64,000 nucleotides of DNA from Brienomyrus brachyistius (GCF_023856365.1 NC_064555.1:11125754-11189753), one strand, 5' to 3'; shown: positions 48,269 through 60,630, counted from the stretch's first letter. Notes: generated by a model from the letters alone, not told the origin. Numbers and translations: made by a program.

Positions 48269-48490
48269 TGTCATGACCTGCCTGCATGATCCTCCTGTGT
48301 GCCACTCCCCCTTATTAACCACGTGTGCAACCCCGATTGTGACCAGCAGTTTTCTGTCAGTTTGATTCATCCGGTGTATGTAAGTCAGATGAGTCTGTAA
48401 CCCCAGGTCTGTCATTGACGTTTTGATGTTCCTATGTCCTGCATTTGGAGTGATTCCAAATAAACCCTTCGATCCTGATTCCTCGTCTAG
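48269..48490 (+). mobile_element. Diverged solo LTR (family A-like)
   Basis: Starts TGTCATGACCTGCCTG, keeps GTGTGCCACTCCCCC and AATAAACCCTTCGATCC. Same layout as the family A LTRs but diverged. Confidence 0.65.
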
Positions 48491-48549
48491 CAATAATAAT
48501 AGTAATGGTGATTAAAGGGTGTTATTTTATGTCTAATACTGTTAAAAAC

Positions 48550-48700
48550 CATATTTAGAGGGTCGTAAACAGATTTTCTATGCTCTACCTACGAAAATAT
48601 TCGATTTATAAAGAATCGTACTTCACGGAAATTCACTTATCGCGGTAGTCTGGAACTGATTAACTGCGATAAACGAGGGCCAACTATTGCAATTTTAATG
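48550..48700. repeat. mariner/pogo MITE end
   Basis: CGGAAATTCACTTATCGCGG and GCGATAAACGAGGGCCAACT resemble the terminal part of a vertebrate mariner/pogo-type MITE. Confidence 0.5.
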
Positions 48701-48779
48701 ATTCCTTTTCAAGATTATGTAGTATATGTGTAAAAATCAGTTTAAATTCAAAAGAGGCAGGGTTAAACAAGGACCTGGT

Positions 48780-49352
48780 GTGGTTAATTCGAGCCACTCA
48801 GAGAACACGATGGAGAAGATATGCAGGGCGTGACAGGATGCCCCCCAACAGGCATGCAACAGGGTCTGGAGGGGGAACCGACTGGAATCATGGTGGGCAA
48901 AGAACACAGAGGAGCTAATACTGGCTGGCAAGGCGAACTAGGGCACTGGGGTAGGAGTTGAGGAAGGGCGGGAGGAAATAACAAAAATGGGAACGGTACT
49001 ACTGGGGAAACCAAGGATGGAAACTGGCCAGAGGAAACCAAAGGTGGGACTGGACCCAGGAAGGAAAAGGGGAGTGCAGGACAAGTGAAGGCTGGGCTAG
49101 GGGCTCAATTGTCCCCAGATGACCATGGCAAGGGCCCCAGAGAGTAATTTACCCTGGGACAGGGGAACCTAATTGGCCAGGTTCTAGGGACAACTAGCGA
49201 GGAGGCATCATGGGACCAGCGTGGGGAAGTGCAGTCGGGACTTTAGGATCAGGTGATGGTGCCAACACAGCCAGGCAAGGGGGCACCTGGCGAGGAGCTC
49301 AGGACCACCCCTAGAGGGTCCCACTCCAGGTCTTCTGAGGGGTCGTGACAAT
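48780..49352 (-). mobile_element. Pro-rich LTR-element interior fragment
   Basis: The minus strand encodes a Pro/Ser-rich stretch (FPSLVSPVVPFPFLLFPP) similar in style to the interior of the 41.5-kb element. It is bounded near 49345 by GGGTCGTGACA, the reverse complement of an LTR-like TGTCACGACC start. Confidence 0.4.
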
Positions 49353-49980
49353 TATAATAAAGGACCATGCTACCCTACCTGGATTGGGGAGACTGGGGCC
49401 TCGGGTGGGAGCTCATGGGTGAGCGCCTAGTGGCTGGGCCTCCACCTATGGGACCTGGCCAGGCAAAGCCTGAAGAAATGACATGGGTCCACCCTCCTAT
49501 AGGCCGACCACCTACAGGTAGGGGCATGAGGGTTGGGTGCAACGTGGATCTGGTGGTAGCTGAAGGCAGGGGCCTTGGTTGACTGATCGTCAGCTACTGA
49601 AATTGCCTGTATTTGTCCCTTGCACTCGGAATGATACTCCTTTTCTCTCTGGGATTTCAGACAAAAGGTCAAAGGTCGGTATTCAGCCAGTCATATTGTT
49701 GTATTTGCAGTCAGTTTAAAGAGCTGTCATATGAAATGTCTTCCTCCCTACAAAGTCCTTCTCTTGTGGCATTCACAATTGTTTTTTCTAAAAGAGATGT
49801 GTTTTTATGAATTATAGAAAAATAATGTACATTTAGCTTGATAGTAAAACCCAACATGATTTATTAGATTATATATTAGCCTATATTTAGCTCAATAGTG
49901 ATATGTTTTATCTATCATAACTGGGGCTGTCAAAGTTAACACCTCAACGTGTGTGATTAATGCACTACGTTTAGCAGTGT
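49353..49980. other. Intergenic, no gene seen
   Basis: A GC-richer first part (49360-49580) may be more of the neighbouring element. No gene recognised. Confidence 0.35.
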
Positions 49981-50252
49981 AAGGAACAACCCAGAGTACA
50001 GGCGGTACAGGGGTAATCCCTCACAGGGATATTCTATTGGCTTGATCAAGCAGACAGCAAACATGAACAGTCGGCAATGAACGGACAAGGGATACTGAAT
50101 TAAAAGACACTTATAAACAAGGCTAAAACACAAAGCAGCTGGGAACAATCAACAGGTGGGCAGGAAGAAGAGGTATGACTGATGGGTAACAGGTGTGTCT
50201 GATTTGGAGCCACATCCAAGGGAAAACACAGGGACCAGTCGGCTGGACATGA
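49980..50252 (-). mobile_element. Solo LTR-like element
   Basis: On the minus strand it begins TGTCATGTCCAGCCGACTGG and reads through a typical short LTR layout to about 49980. No internal region is attached. Confidence 0.5.
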
Positions 50253-50507
50253 CACACTACTGCATGCAGAGCACCTAAGTAGAGCTGCATAATTCTGGGT
50301 AAAATAGTGTGGTGCTGGTGAGACCCCTAGGGCATTTCGATGTGCTGGATCGGTACCAGCCATGTACATAATGTAAAGAGCTGTGTATAATTAGCCTCTG
50401 TTGTGTCTCTGTTGTATTCATGATGCATTAAATCATCATGAGTCATTTGTTCAGCATTACGCAATAATATTATTTGTGCTGCAAGTTGTAACCTTACTTT
50501 ATTATTG

Positions 50508-50672
50508 TCATCCATCCATCCATTTTCCAAACCTCTTATCCTACTGGGTTGGGGGGTCCGGAGCCTATCCCGGAAGCAATGGGCACGAGGCAGGGAACAA
50601 CCCAGGATGGGGGGCCAGCCCATCGCAGGGCACACTCACACACCATTCACACCTATGGGCAATTTAGCAAGT
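50508..50672 (-). mobile_element. SINE (family 2), 5'-truncated
   Basis: Minus-strand 3' part of the 30.7-kb SINE (GATGGGCTGGCCCCCCATCC, tail TGGATGGATGG). It is cut at about 50672 and followed by a (TA)n microsatellite to 50717. Confidence 0.85.
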
Positions 50673-50719
50673 ATATATATATATACTTATATATATATAT
50701 AAGTAGTATATATATACTG

Positions 50720-51410
50720 AAATAAAGGTAGCTGATCATGAGAAAGACCTTGGTGTGTATGTTGATGCTTCCATGTCCCATTCTTGCCAGTGTGGGGAAG
50801 CAATAAAAAAGGCCAATAGGATGTTGGGGTATATCTCCAGGTGTGTGGAGTTTAAGTCAAGGGAGGTAATGCTAAGATTATACAATTCCTTGGTGAGACC
50901 TCACCTAGAATATTGTGTGCAGGTTTGGTCACCATATCTTAAAAAGGACATTGTGGCCTTAGAAAAGGTGCAGCGTAGGGCCACAAAAATGATTCCTGGT
51001 CTTAGAGGAATGTCATACGAGGAACGGTTACTTGAGCTAAATCTGTTCAGTCTCAAGCAAAGGAGACTGAGGGGGGACATGATCCAGGTATATAAGATTC
51101 TAACAGGTTTGGATGCTGTTCAACCAAATAGTTACTTCAGCATTAGTTTAAATACACGAACTCGTGGCCATAGGTGGAAATTAGCGGGAGAACATTTCAA
51201 ACTGGATTTAAGGAAGCACTTCTTTACACAGCGCGTAGTCAGAGTATGGAATAGCCTTCCTGATAATGTAGTGCAAGCTGAATCCTTGGGTTCCTTTAAA
51301 TCAGAGCTAGATAAGATTTTAACGACTCTGAGCTATTAGTTTAGTTCTCCCCAAGCGAGCTTGATGGGCCGAATGGCCTCCTCTCGTTTGTATAGTTCTT
51401 ATGTTCTTCA
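50720..51410 (+). mobile_element. 5'-truncated CR1-like LINE with open RT C-terminus
   Basis: An uninterrupted 50755-51339 frame has SHSCQCGEAIKKANRMLGYI, SLVRPHLEYCVQVWSPYLKK, MSYEERLLELNLFSLKQRR and [20 protein letters not shown]. The 3' end is TAGTTCTTATGTTCTT. It is less mutated than the 29.9-kb copy, so probably a younger insertion. Confidence 0.92.
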
Positions 51411-52830
51411 TATATATATATGAGCAGATGAACAGAAAAAAGCAGAAGAAACTGCTGTATCCTTTATGGATGCTTATCCCATCATTATCTGTTTGCTGTT
51501 TTTTTTTTCAACATAATGAATCGCTTCATTCATTATTAAATTTGGCCCACAGATCGATCTTACGATTTCCACAGAAAATAATTAAATTCTGCCAATCTGC
51601 AGCAGCAAACTTGGCAAGTTTCCCCACTTTTTATGAATAAAAAGAAAATATGTGATCAGTTTTCCTTATTACTGTATGCTGCACTGTAACTTGCAACAAT
51701 GCAATATTCAGACCTCTCTTAAGTGAATTTGAAAATATAGATTGCTCTTTGTAAGCTCAGTAGATTTGAATGGGTAGTATATTTTACTTGAGAACTTTTA
51801 AAACCAGGTATTTTACTGAATGACTTTTACTTGACTAACATTTTGGTGTGGTATCTGTACTTTTACTTAAGTATGAAAACTGAGTACTTTTCCCACCACT
51901 CTTTAGATGTTGTGTGCACGGTGCAGGCTTGACTGCAGAAACATGAACAGTTTCATGTGCTTTCTGAGTATGGATGCACAAACGCATGTCTGCATGCTGT
52001 AAAGGATGTCCTAGTTTTAAGGCGTTATGTCAGCAAAGGCATCCATACCTGGCTTAAGGCAAGTTCATTCATGCAGGGTAACTGTTAACCACCGCAATGG
52101 CAAACAACAAGCCCTCCTATAGGGGTATATCACAGTGCCGGATTTCAGTCAAGTTGTGGTTTAAATCCTGTCACAATCTGTGCATGCAGAGTATTTGCAT
52201 TTGCTCCTGGATACTCTAGCTTCCTCCTGCAGTCCCAATAAAAGTCTTCACTACATAAGTGGTTGGGAAATGGACTGATCATGATGGATGGGTTTCAGTA
52301 AAATGAAATTCGAAACAGGCATTCAATACGAGAGTCGGAGGTATATTAAAAGCTACTTAAGGTCAGGTTCCAGCTGTGATGTGATGTGCTGGAAATAACA
52401 AACAAGAACAAAACAATGACAGGAAAATGAGTGGTGGAAGGGGATCCTCTAATGAATTTAATGGATATTTTACAGAAATACTTAACATGTATGACAAATA
52501 AGGAAATCAATCACCTTCTTCAGAACAGCACCATGGTGCAATGTGGCAGTTATATTTCTGTAAGCCTTTTATTAAAGTACATATTATTTAACATCACTAC
52601 TTTGAGCATCTGCTGTTAGTATTATATGCAAACACTACACTGCATGCAGAATTATTAGGTGAGTACTAAGTAGATTTTACTCTCTTCACCATCCACAGAA
52701 ATATTAATAATATTTAGTTATACAGTGCTGCTTGCCACCTTGGTAAACCTCATACTTTAGTAAGGCCCAGTAGATCTCAGTGGGGGTTAAGTCAGGTGAT
52801 GACGGGGACCTGGTCCTAATTCAATCACCT
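51411..52830. other. Intergenic with old repeat relics
   Basis: No gene seen. A diverged family 2 SINE-like stretch is possible at about 52180-52300 (TTCCTCCTGCAGTCC, GATGGATGG). Confidence 0.35.
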
Positions 52831-52839
52831 TTCAAGCCT

Positions 52840-52900
52840 TAGACAATGGACCGAGTGGCCTCCTCTCCTTTCTTATTTCTTATGGTCTTATGTTCAATCT
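52840..52900 (+). mobile_element. CR1-like LINE 3' tail relic
   Basis: GACCGAGTGGCCTCCTCTCC then TCTTATGGTCTTATGTTC matches the CR1-like 3' terminus. Confidence 0.6.
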
Positions 52901-52984
52901 ATGGAATACTTTGATGCACGGGAAAATGTATTCTTCTGTATGATACAAATTTATCACTGATAATTGCAGCCCACATCATCAGCC

Positions 52985-53290
52985 CTCCATCACCTTGTTG
53001 GTGCTCAATACCTTCTTGTTTGTTTCGCTCCTCCTGTGCTCCACTCCTGACGTGACTGTTATCCATCATACCCTCCCCCTTCTCTGCCTTATTGCTCATT
53101 CCTGCCCTCGTGTGGATCGTCTCCAGCTGTGGTATTTAGGTGCATCTTCATTTGTTGCTAGTCAGTCTGGTCATTGTTGTCTGTCACTGTTCCCAACTCT
53201 TTGTTTTGTCTGCAATAAAAACCCTCAAGGGGTTGCTCTGGAAGTCACAATCTCCGAGTCCTGCCTTTCCTTGCCCAATCGTGACAGTAA
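52985..53290 (+). mobile_element. Solo LTR-like element
   Basis: TCGCTCCTCCTGTGCTCC, AATAAAAACCCTCAAGG and an end ATCGTGACAG mirror the layout of the other LTRs here. The left edge is uncertain. Confidence 0.5.
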
Positions 53291-54580
53291 TAATAATTAA
53301 TTGAACAGTATCTACATTCTACTTCAAAAAGTACCAAATGAAAGTACCAAATTCTGACCATGCTCTTTTTTTAAATAGTCCATTTTTAATTGGAGATTAA
53401 TCTGGACAAATAGTATTGGTCAGTAGATAAGATATAAGCAAAATACAAACCTGCCTAATAATTCTGCACGTGGTGTTATGGGTGTTATGTTTGGATATTA
53501 TGTTTAACTGCTTTGATGGACCAGTCTGGATAACTGCATTTAATTTATTTTTAACTTATCAAAACACTGGAAAAGCATTAATCCTATAAGAATTAATATT
53601 TATTAATAAACCAATAAAAAATAGCCCAAATTCTGAAAACCAAGAAGGAAATCCTGGAAATGATCCTTAGAATAAAAACAAAAGCAAGAAAACAAATCAA
53701 CTTTTAGCAATTCACCAATGCAATTTGTGTAATCAAGACCACAAACATGGAAACAAGGTGTTGGCCAACAGCAACCATGAAACTTGAGACAAGATGCTTG
53801 TTAAGCTAGAACCTCAAACTCAGAAATTAGACACCGGTATACAACACCATACAGCTGGTATGGTGGTGAAAATACTGGCAACCTAAAAAAAAAATAAAAC
53901 AAACTAAATCCAGTCACACAAACGAAGACAATATACTCCGAACGAATCCTAGATTTGAATCTGAATTTTACACTCTGAGAGCTGTGATGACCAAGCAACG
54001 CTCACTGCTCAGTCTAAACAGGATTAAGAGCCAGCTGTCTCTGATTCAGATCACACACACCTTCTTTAACCACTCAGTTACAGATGTAACAAAGGTCTGG
54101 CCTGCTATCAAAACCTGAGCTGTTCTAACAGCTTAATATCCTTCCGGGAATAAATAAAATTGCACCTCAACAAAATTTCCCCACTTAACAAGCCTCAGTG
54201 CGAGCTGTAGACCTGGTTTACTACCTCCTTCCATTACATTCCTGTTGCCCAGTAGTCTTCACCCTCACCAGTAGTCTTTGGGATAAGTACATTGTGTGTG
54301 GATGTAGTACAGTTAGGGAACCTCATTCAAAGCTGTCCTCCTGGGGCTTGCAGGACAGACAGCAGTGTCACATGAGCAGCCAACATTACCAGCATCAGCA
54401 CTTCCTGCAGGAGCAGATCTGAGGTCTGGGGACTTCACCAAACTATTATTCAGCAGCAACAATCAGAGCAGTTTGTTCACAGGATAACATGTGTTGTCCA
54501 GAATTTACCTTCCATTCTTACTACTGTACATGCACTCCCAGCTCAACATCTCAAAACAAAGGAATTGGTGGTGGATTTTT
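53291..54580. other. Intergenic, no gene seen
   Basis: Short frames only, without recognised similarity. Confidence 0.35.
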
Positions 54581-54584
54581 TTGA

Positions 54585-55070
54585 AATGTAAGTCCCTCAA
54601 GACACCGATCTCCATCAATGGAAGAGAAGTTGCGATAGTACAGGATTAGAAGTCCTGGGAGTGCAGCTGGACAGCAAGCTGGATTGGGCTACGAACATTG
54701 AGGCTGTCCACAAAAATTCCAGAGCTGGCTTTTTTTTGAAGGGGCTGTAGTCATTTAATATCGGCAACAAAATGCTACAGATGTTCTACCACTCAATAGT
54801 GACTAGTGCTATTTCTGCAGTAGTTTGTTGGGGTAGCAGGGTGAAGGAAGCAGATGCCAACAGGCTTAACAAACTCATCAGGAGGGCTGGCTCAGTGCTG
54901 GTGAATGAGCTGCAGACTTGGGTGACTATGGCTGAGGAGAGGATGATGTGCAAACTTGTTAGCATTTTGGATAACACCATTCACCCTCTGCACTATACCT
55001 TGAACAGTTACCGGAAATCCTTTGGCAGGAGCCTCATATCGCCAAGGTGCCCCAGCAAGTGTTACTGATG
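54585..55070 (+). mobile_element. L2/Rex-like LINE fragment (RT C-terminus)
   Basis: Frames read VLGVQLDSKLDWATNIEAVH, MLQMFYHSIVTSAISAVVCW and EADANRLNKLIRRAGSVL, the C-terminal domain after the RT. Frame breaks are present. Confidence 0.75.
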
Positions 55071-55345
55071 ATCCTTCTCCAGCCACTACTGAGAAATACC
55101 AAGGCATTCCCAGGCTAGTTGAGAGATATATTTTCTCTGGCATGTCCTGGTTCTGCCCTGGGGGGTCCTCCCAATTGGACATGCCCAAAACACCTCCCCA
55201 AGGAGGCATTCTAGAGAGATGCCCGAACCACCTCAACTGGATCCTTTCAATGTGGAGGAGCAGTGTTACCCTTGAATGTCTGAGCTCCTCACCTTATCTC
55301 TAAGGTTGAGCCCAGACACACTGTGAAAGAAACTCATTTCTGTTA
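55070..55345 (-). mobile_element. Fragment of the 8.6-9.9 kb LINE family
   Basis: The minus strand matches 8760-9060 in order (RWFGHLSRMPP-type motif, then reverse-complement blocks GAGCTCCTCACC and GAAACTCATTTC). It is joined directly to the opposite-strand LINE fragment on its left. Confidence 0.75.
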
Positions 55346-56116
55346 TTTGTATCTGTCGATTGTATCTGTTGGCTTCAGTCGATTTCTGAGTGATAAGACT
55401 GACACTGTATCAATGGTGAGCAAAAGCAATCAATTGAACAATATCATCTGGGTCTTGATTAAATTAGCAGTCTATGTGAGACGGTGTGTGTATCTGTAGG
55501 GTGTATTTGTGTAGGTGTGTGGGTGTGTCTGCATCTGTGTAAGTCTGAGTGTGAATGCGTGTGCTCCTGGGGGGAGGAAACGCTTATCAGTGCGACTGGA
55601 TTTTGTAACTCCAATATCTGCGTCTCTGCAATTAACTTTGGAATCTGCAGCTTCTTTGTTCTGCCCAGGTGGTGGAGAAGAAAGCAGCTAAACTTTGGAG
55701 GGCAATTTGAATTTATTCAGAAAAATTGCACAAGAATTCACGACAAAATAGGAAAATGACTCTACCCAATTTAGTTTCAGCAATAGCGTCGTATAATATA
55801 ACCTGAGGTTAAGATCAAGTTTATCGGAGTTGAAATGTTATTTTACCTCAGGCTCACTAGCATCGACTGGAAATCACTATGAAACGGATTGTGTTAGTAC
55901 GTGAGAAAGAGAAGGAAAGAGATAATTTAGGAAATCGCATGCAATAACTCACATGTCCACACGTATGAGAATTAAACAAATAATTACAGCTACGTTGAGA
56001 TCTCTTTGCTTAACCAGCTGACCTAATCAGCAACACAGAAAAGGATTACCTAACAGTTTACCAAACAGTTAACCTAACGCTTCAGTTCAGTGACTATAAG
56101 CATATGTTCAATTAAA
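55346..56116. other. Intergenic, GT-rich patch
   Basis: GTGTGTGTATCTGTAGGGTG-type sequence at 55480-55570. No gene recognised. Confidence 0.4.
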
Positions 56117-56250
56117 CACAACTCCAGTGTTGGGCATTTCAGGACCATAAGCTACAAATCCAGACCAGGATTTTGTTTCTAACAACCAGTTGAGTACCTT
56201 GGTCTGGATTTGTAGCTTCTGTACCTGAAATGCCCAACACTGCACAACTC
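56117..56250. mobile_element. Palindromic hAT MITE with perfect 8-bp target duplication
   Basis: The element at 56125-56242 (118 bp) has arms of about 44 bp starting CAGTGTTGGGCATTTCAGG and inverted at the right end. It is flanked by CACAACTC at 56117-56124 and 56243-56250, as expected for hAT insertion. Confidence 0.95.
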
Positions 56251-56317
56251 TGCCCAGATGAAGCAGTCTTACTTTAAGACAAAACCCTTTGTGATGTGCA
56301 CAGGCCAAGTGACTCAC

Positions 56318-56631
56318 GGCATTGAGTTGAATTCCCAGATAGCTGTCGAGATGATGCTCCCATAAAGTGTGGTATCTGCGGAGCAGGATTGTCTGAGAAT
56401 GATGATGGGATTCCGGTGATATGTGACGTCAGATGAGCGGAGTATCAGGCGTGTTGGTGAGAGTCCAGCAGTGCTTGGCATCTGACAAGGGGAGTCTAAT
56501 GGGACACAACTACCGCATGCATTTTCACTCGAAGCCTTGATTTGAGGCTTGATGGCAGTTCCTTCCTGGGTAGAATCTTGTCCATTCAGGAAGACAGAGC
56601 GTTTCATGGAGGTCTGGCTGTCCACAAAACT
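56318..56631 (-). CDS. Candidate internal exon of an unidentified gene
   Basis: The minus-strand open frame has a good acceptor (TTCATTTCAG) and donor (GTGAGT). It starts in phase 0 and ends after 104 codons in phase 2. It encodes SFVDSQTSMKRSVFLNGQ near the start, SPTRLILRSSDVTYHR and PIIILRQSCSADTTLYGS. It is Ser/Thr-rich with no known domain, and I do not recognise the family. No partner exons were found nearby. A chance open frame remains possible. Confidence 0.4.
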
Positions 56632-56829
56632 CTGAAATGAACTGCTGGCTTACAGTTAATAATTTTGGCTACCTTTAAAATAATAAACGCGTTGAGCTGG
56701 TTGAGTTTTAATCTTGTCGCACGGGGCCCAAGTGTAAGACCCAGACTTTATTCTCCTACCGAGACAATCAATGCTTAAGGCCAGAGGAAGTTTGGAACTC
56801 TTCAGTTACTGAGTGTTAGTGACTTTTAT

Positions 56830-57200
56830 GCACTATGCTCCTCAGGACTTGGCAACCCTGCTCTGTTGCCTTACATGGTCTGCCACTATGTGGCTGAGTT
56901 TCTTCTGATCATAAACGCATCCACTTTGCCATTATACCACTTACAGTTGACTGTGGAATATCTAGCAGGGAAGAAATTTCACAAACTGACTTATTGCAAA
57001 GGTGGAATCCTATGACAGTGTCACGCTTAAATTCACTGAACCCTTTAGAATGACCCATTCTTTCATAAATGTTTGTAAACCTGACTGCATGCCTAGGTGC
57101 TTGATTTTATACACCTGTGGCAATGGGTCTGAATAAATCACCTGAATTCAATGATTAACAGATGTGTTCCAACTCTTTTGCCCATATAGTGTACACTGTA
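56830..57200. mobile_element. DNA transposon end
   Basis: AATGACCCATTCTTTCATAA, TGCATGCCTAGGTGCTTGAT and CTTTTGCCCATATAGTGTAC are the terminal part of a common fish DNA element, probably the opposite end of the family at 28640-29000. Confidence 0.6.
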
Positions 57201-57760
57201 CTCTATTTTTAATTTTAAGAAATTAATTTTACTCTGCAGAATATGCAGAATAAGAGCTATTCCCCAGTACAATAATTTCTTTCAGTAATAATAAACTTAT
57301 CTTTAAAAAAAACATACATATATACACACATACACAAACAAACATACAACAATAAACATACTTCCACATGACATTCATGAAGACTAGATACGTCTGCCTA
57401 CCAATGAAGGACACTCCTGTCCCCATTAATTAGCATTTTATTTATGCTCTCATTACATTATGTCAGAAATTCCCATCACATAACCTTTTTATACCACAAC
57501 GTGGTGCTGTTTACTTTACCCAGAGGCTCTAACGTGTGACGGATGCTTTAGAGGGTGTAACGATAGCTGCAGAGCTACAGCACCCTCTGCTGCAGGAATC
57601 AATGGACCATGCAGCTCTGTCATCCAACCTTATCATGAGAAAAAGCAGCAACATGTAGTGAACTGAAAGTTGTAGATAATGATGACAGACGCTGGACAGT
57701 CAGTTTACTCAAGCAGTAAATGAACTCAAGCAGGGTCCACAGTCTACACACAAGCATTAA
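57200..57760. other. Intergenic, no gene seen
   Basis: A short CATACATATATACACACATA patch near 57310. Otherwise no recognised feature. Confidence 0.4.
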
Positions 57761-57912
57761 TCAATTTCCATCCAACCATTTATTTTCTATGCCCACTTTG
57801 CCCTATGCAGAGTTGTGAGGGTCTGGAGTCTATCTGGGCGCAGCTACAGGTGCAGGTCAGGGAATAACCTGGGGGGGCAACTCATCGGAGGGCACATTCA
57901 GAGGCGAATTTG
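57760..57912 (-). mobile_element. Old SINE (family 2) relic
   Basis: CCATTTATTTTCTATGCCC, GGTCTGGAGTCTATCTGGG and GGGAATAACCTGG align with divergence to the 3' part of the 30.7-kb SINE. Confidence 0.5.
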
Positions 57913-58059
57913 CATTAGAAAAATGGACTATGAAATTTATGAAATCTCCCACTGATTGATCTACCAATAAAGTAGTCCTCTCTCAACCCTCTCCTACTGG
58001 TATGTGAAAATTTTGTATGATAGTAATTGGTCAATGGTCAACAAAATAGAAAGCCCTAG

Positions 58060-60146
58060 TATACGGTGAATTCCAGAATTACTGGAATTCAATAAACATA
58101 TAACATAAACAACATGTAGAAAATTGCTTACTAGTCATTAAATTAAATTCCTTCAAGAACATTACATTCATAATTGAGCAATCTTTCATGCACATAGGGA
58201 GTCAAATTGTTGGCATCACTGAAGAATATTTTAACTAACAGCAAAGAAATTTGCATCCTTAGTGAAAGAAATGTCTTTGTATTGCTGCTGTTGCAAAGGA
58301 AGTCATGCGTTGTCTATGACCATTCCCTGTTTCCCTGGGGTACACAAATGATGTCACACACGATATCCCTTTGTCATTCATCAACGTGGATAAATCATAA
58401 GACTATTCATCTCAAATGACATTAAAGGTTGTTAATGTTTACAAATTAGGTGTCAGCAATAGAAAGATTGAGAAATTGTTAGACAAAGCATCACTGAGCA
58501 CAATCAGGGCAATTATTTAAAAAATTGAGCATGGAACAGTTGGAAATTTGCCTGGAAGGGGACTCATCAGCATACTAGCAAATCAGTTTCTGACCTGTAT
58601 TGTTTGCTTGAATCTTGGGGCTTTAATATTTCAAATTAGACTGTCAAATGCCACCTGCATCACTAGAAAATTTTTGAAAGAATTTCTTGAAAGAAGCCAT
58701 TCCTGAGAGAATGCCACAAAATGCCAGGTGTCATTGTAATTAAAACTGGAAATGTATGTTGTGGTCTGATGGCTGAGCTTCTTGCACACCATATACTTGC
58801 TCGGTGAACAAAGGGGGCCACTGACAAAGAGAAGCTCCTGGTTCCCACTGGTGGATCACGGATGCTCTGGGGCTGTTTTACTACAAGTGGCCCAGAGGCC
58901 CATATGAAGATCAACAGTATCAGGAATTCTACAAAATTCCAGGACATTTTAGCCAAAAATGTCTGAAACTTGGCCATGGATGGACCTTTTCCCAAGCACC
59001 AGTGGCGGTTCGCTAATGTGGGGCACTGCTCCCCCCCCCCAAATATTTAGAGAAAAAAATCTATTTAAACATGTTAAACATAAATGCATTAGATAATGTG
59101 AAATAATTATAAAACAAAATTTGTTTATTTGTACAATGCACCTGGTAGCCTGTCAGCATTCATTAAAAATTGGTTCAAAATTGTATTGGGTTAATCTCTG
59201 TCTGATCCTTTCTGGGTGCAGGGTGCTGGTCAAATGAGGGTCTATGTAAGTCCTTCACTTTCTGGCAAACAGGAGACCTGCGGCTGCTCTCTAATTGCTT
59301 TATTCAGATTTTCTGTGGGGCGCAGCTCTCTGCAGCCCAAACACTCCCACTTTCATTGGCAGCGAACTGGAATTGTCACTTGTGATCCTTAGCAAGGTAG
59401 CTGACCGATAGTTTCAGGAAATGGCAACTTCAAGGACCATAGAAATCAAAGAAAATTTGGTTAATTCCTTACAAAAACACCCTGTCACACCCTGGAAGAA
59501 AAAAACGGATTATAGGAGCTTGGACTGGACCGACCCAATTTGCAAATTCAGCAGTCGGCAAGTGATCAAAGACAGGCTTAGATTTTAAATTTGTTTTATT
59601 TTTAACTTTTTTTTATTTACTGAGTTATGCTGCTTTAGTTTGTCGCCCTCAAATTTTCTATCACCAGCCACCACTGCTAAGCACACATCTACATCCACAT
59701 AGAAATGGTTGCAAGAACTCAAATCAAGGCTTTGCATGGCAATTAGCCCCATTGAGAGCCTGTAGTGTGACTGAGGGCGGTTCACCAGCATAAGCCCAAG
59801 AATATTAAGGGACTGGAGTTATACTGTATGGAAGAGTCCTCAAAGATCCCTCTACAAATGTTCTCCAACCAAGTTAAAAGTTATAGAAAGAGGCTGAGGG
59901 CAGTAATCCTTGTCAAGGGAGGTTTAACTAAATATTATGCATGGAATTGCCAATATTTGTGAAACCTACATTTTCCATTAAAAACGTAATTACTAAATAA
60001 TAGTGTTTGAAAAAACTGAATTGTGTTAAAATAAAACACTAACTTGGACTTTTGTTTGAGCCCAAAATACTATTCATTACACTTGATGTTCATCAAATAA
60101 AGTCATCTTCATGAGGGTTGCCAATAATTATGAAGCTCACTGTATA
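58060..60146 (+). mobile_element. Tc1-like transposon (decayed) carrying a nested hAT element
   Basis: Terminal repeats TACGGTGAATTCCAGAATTA (from 58062) and, inverted, TACAGTGAGCTTCATAATTA (ending 60144) are both flanked by TA. Transposase relics are present, such as GGTGGATCACGGATGCTCTG followed by GGGCTGTTTT. Frame breaks make it inactive. The piece 59000-59676 is a separate insertion. Confidence 0.85.
58992..59684. mobile_element. 677-bp non-autonomous hAT element inside the Tc1-like element
   Basis: Ends CAGTGGCGG and CCACCACTG. Target duplication CCAAGCAC / CTAAGCAC (7 of 8 match) at 58992-58999 and 59677-59684. Short coding relic near 59419 (ATGGCAACTTCAAGG), no full transposase. Confidence 0.85.
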
Positions 60147-60630
60147 ATGATGACAGTTCTATTTTGACATTGACTCATTCACAAATGTCACTCATGGAAA
60201 ATCATTAAAGCTGAATCCAGATCAGGTCATGATACGTGCTCACAGTTCTGTTATTTGCTGAACGAAAAGCCATCGCTTTCATGACGTGTGCACGAGTTTG
60301 TGTATCAAGAAACAGAAATAAGGTGGTAATTACCCTGTGTGGGGCAGTTAGGGGGCAGTTACAGGGCATTTCCATATGACCCATTCAGGGCAAATGACCA
60401 GTGTAAACCACCCAGTAATAGTTTAACAGCTTAGTATCATCATTTTGAATTTGAAATGGATTGTCACCATGTATCATAAACCCTATACAATTAATGGTAA
60501 TTTTCATACAATAAGAACATACCATGTCTGTAATTATTACAAGTAAAAATTCAGGTGTGAATTACCTTCTGCATTTCAGTGAATGCGGAGCTTTTTCAAT
60601 CTGAACTGACACCATGGTACAAAGGTCATC

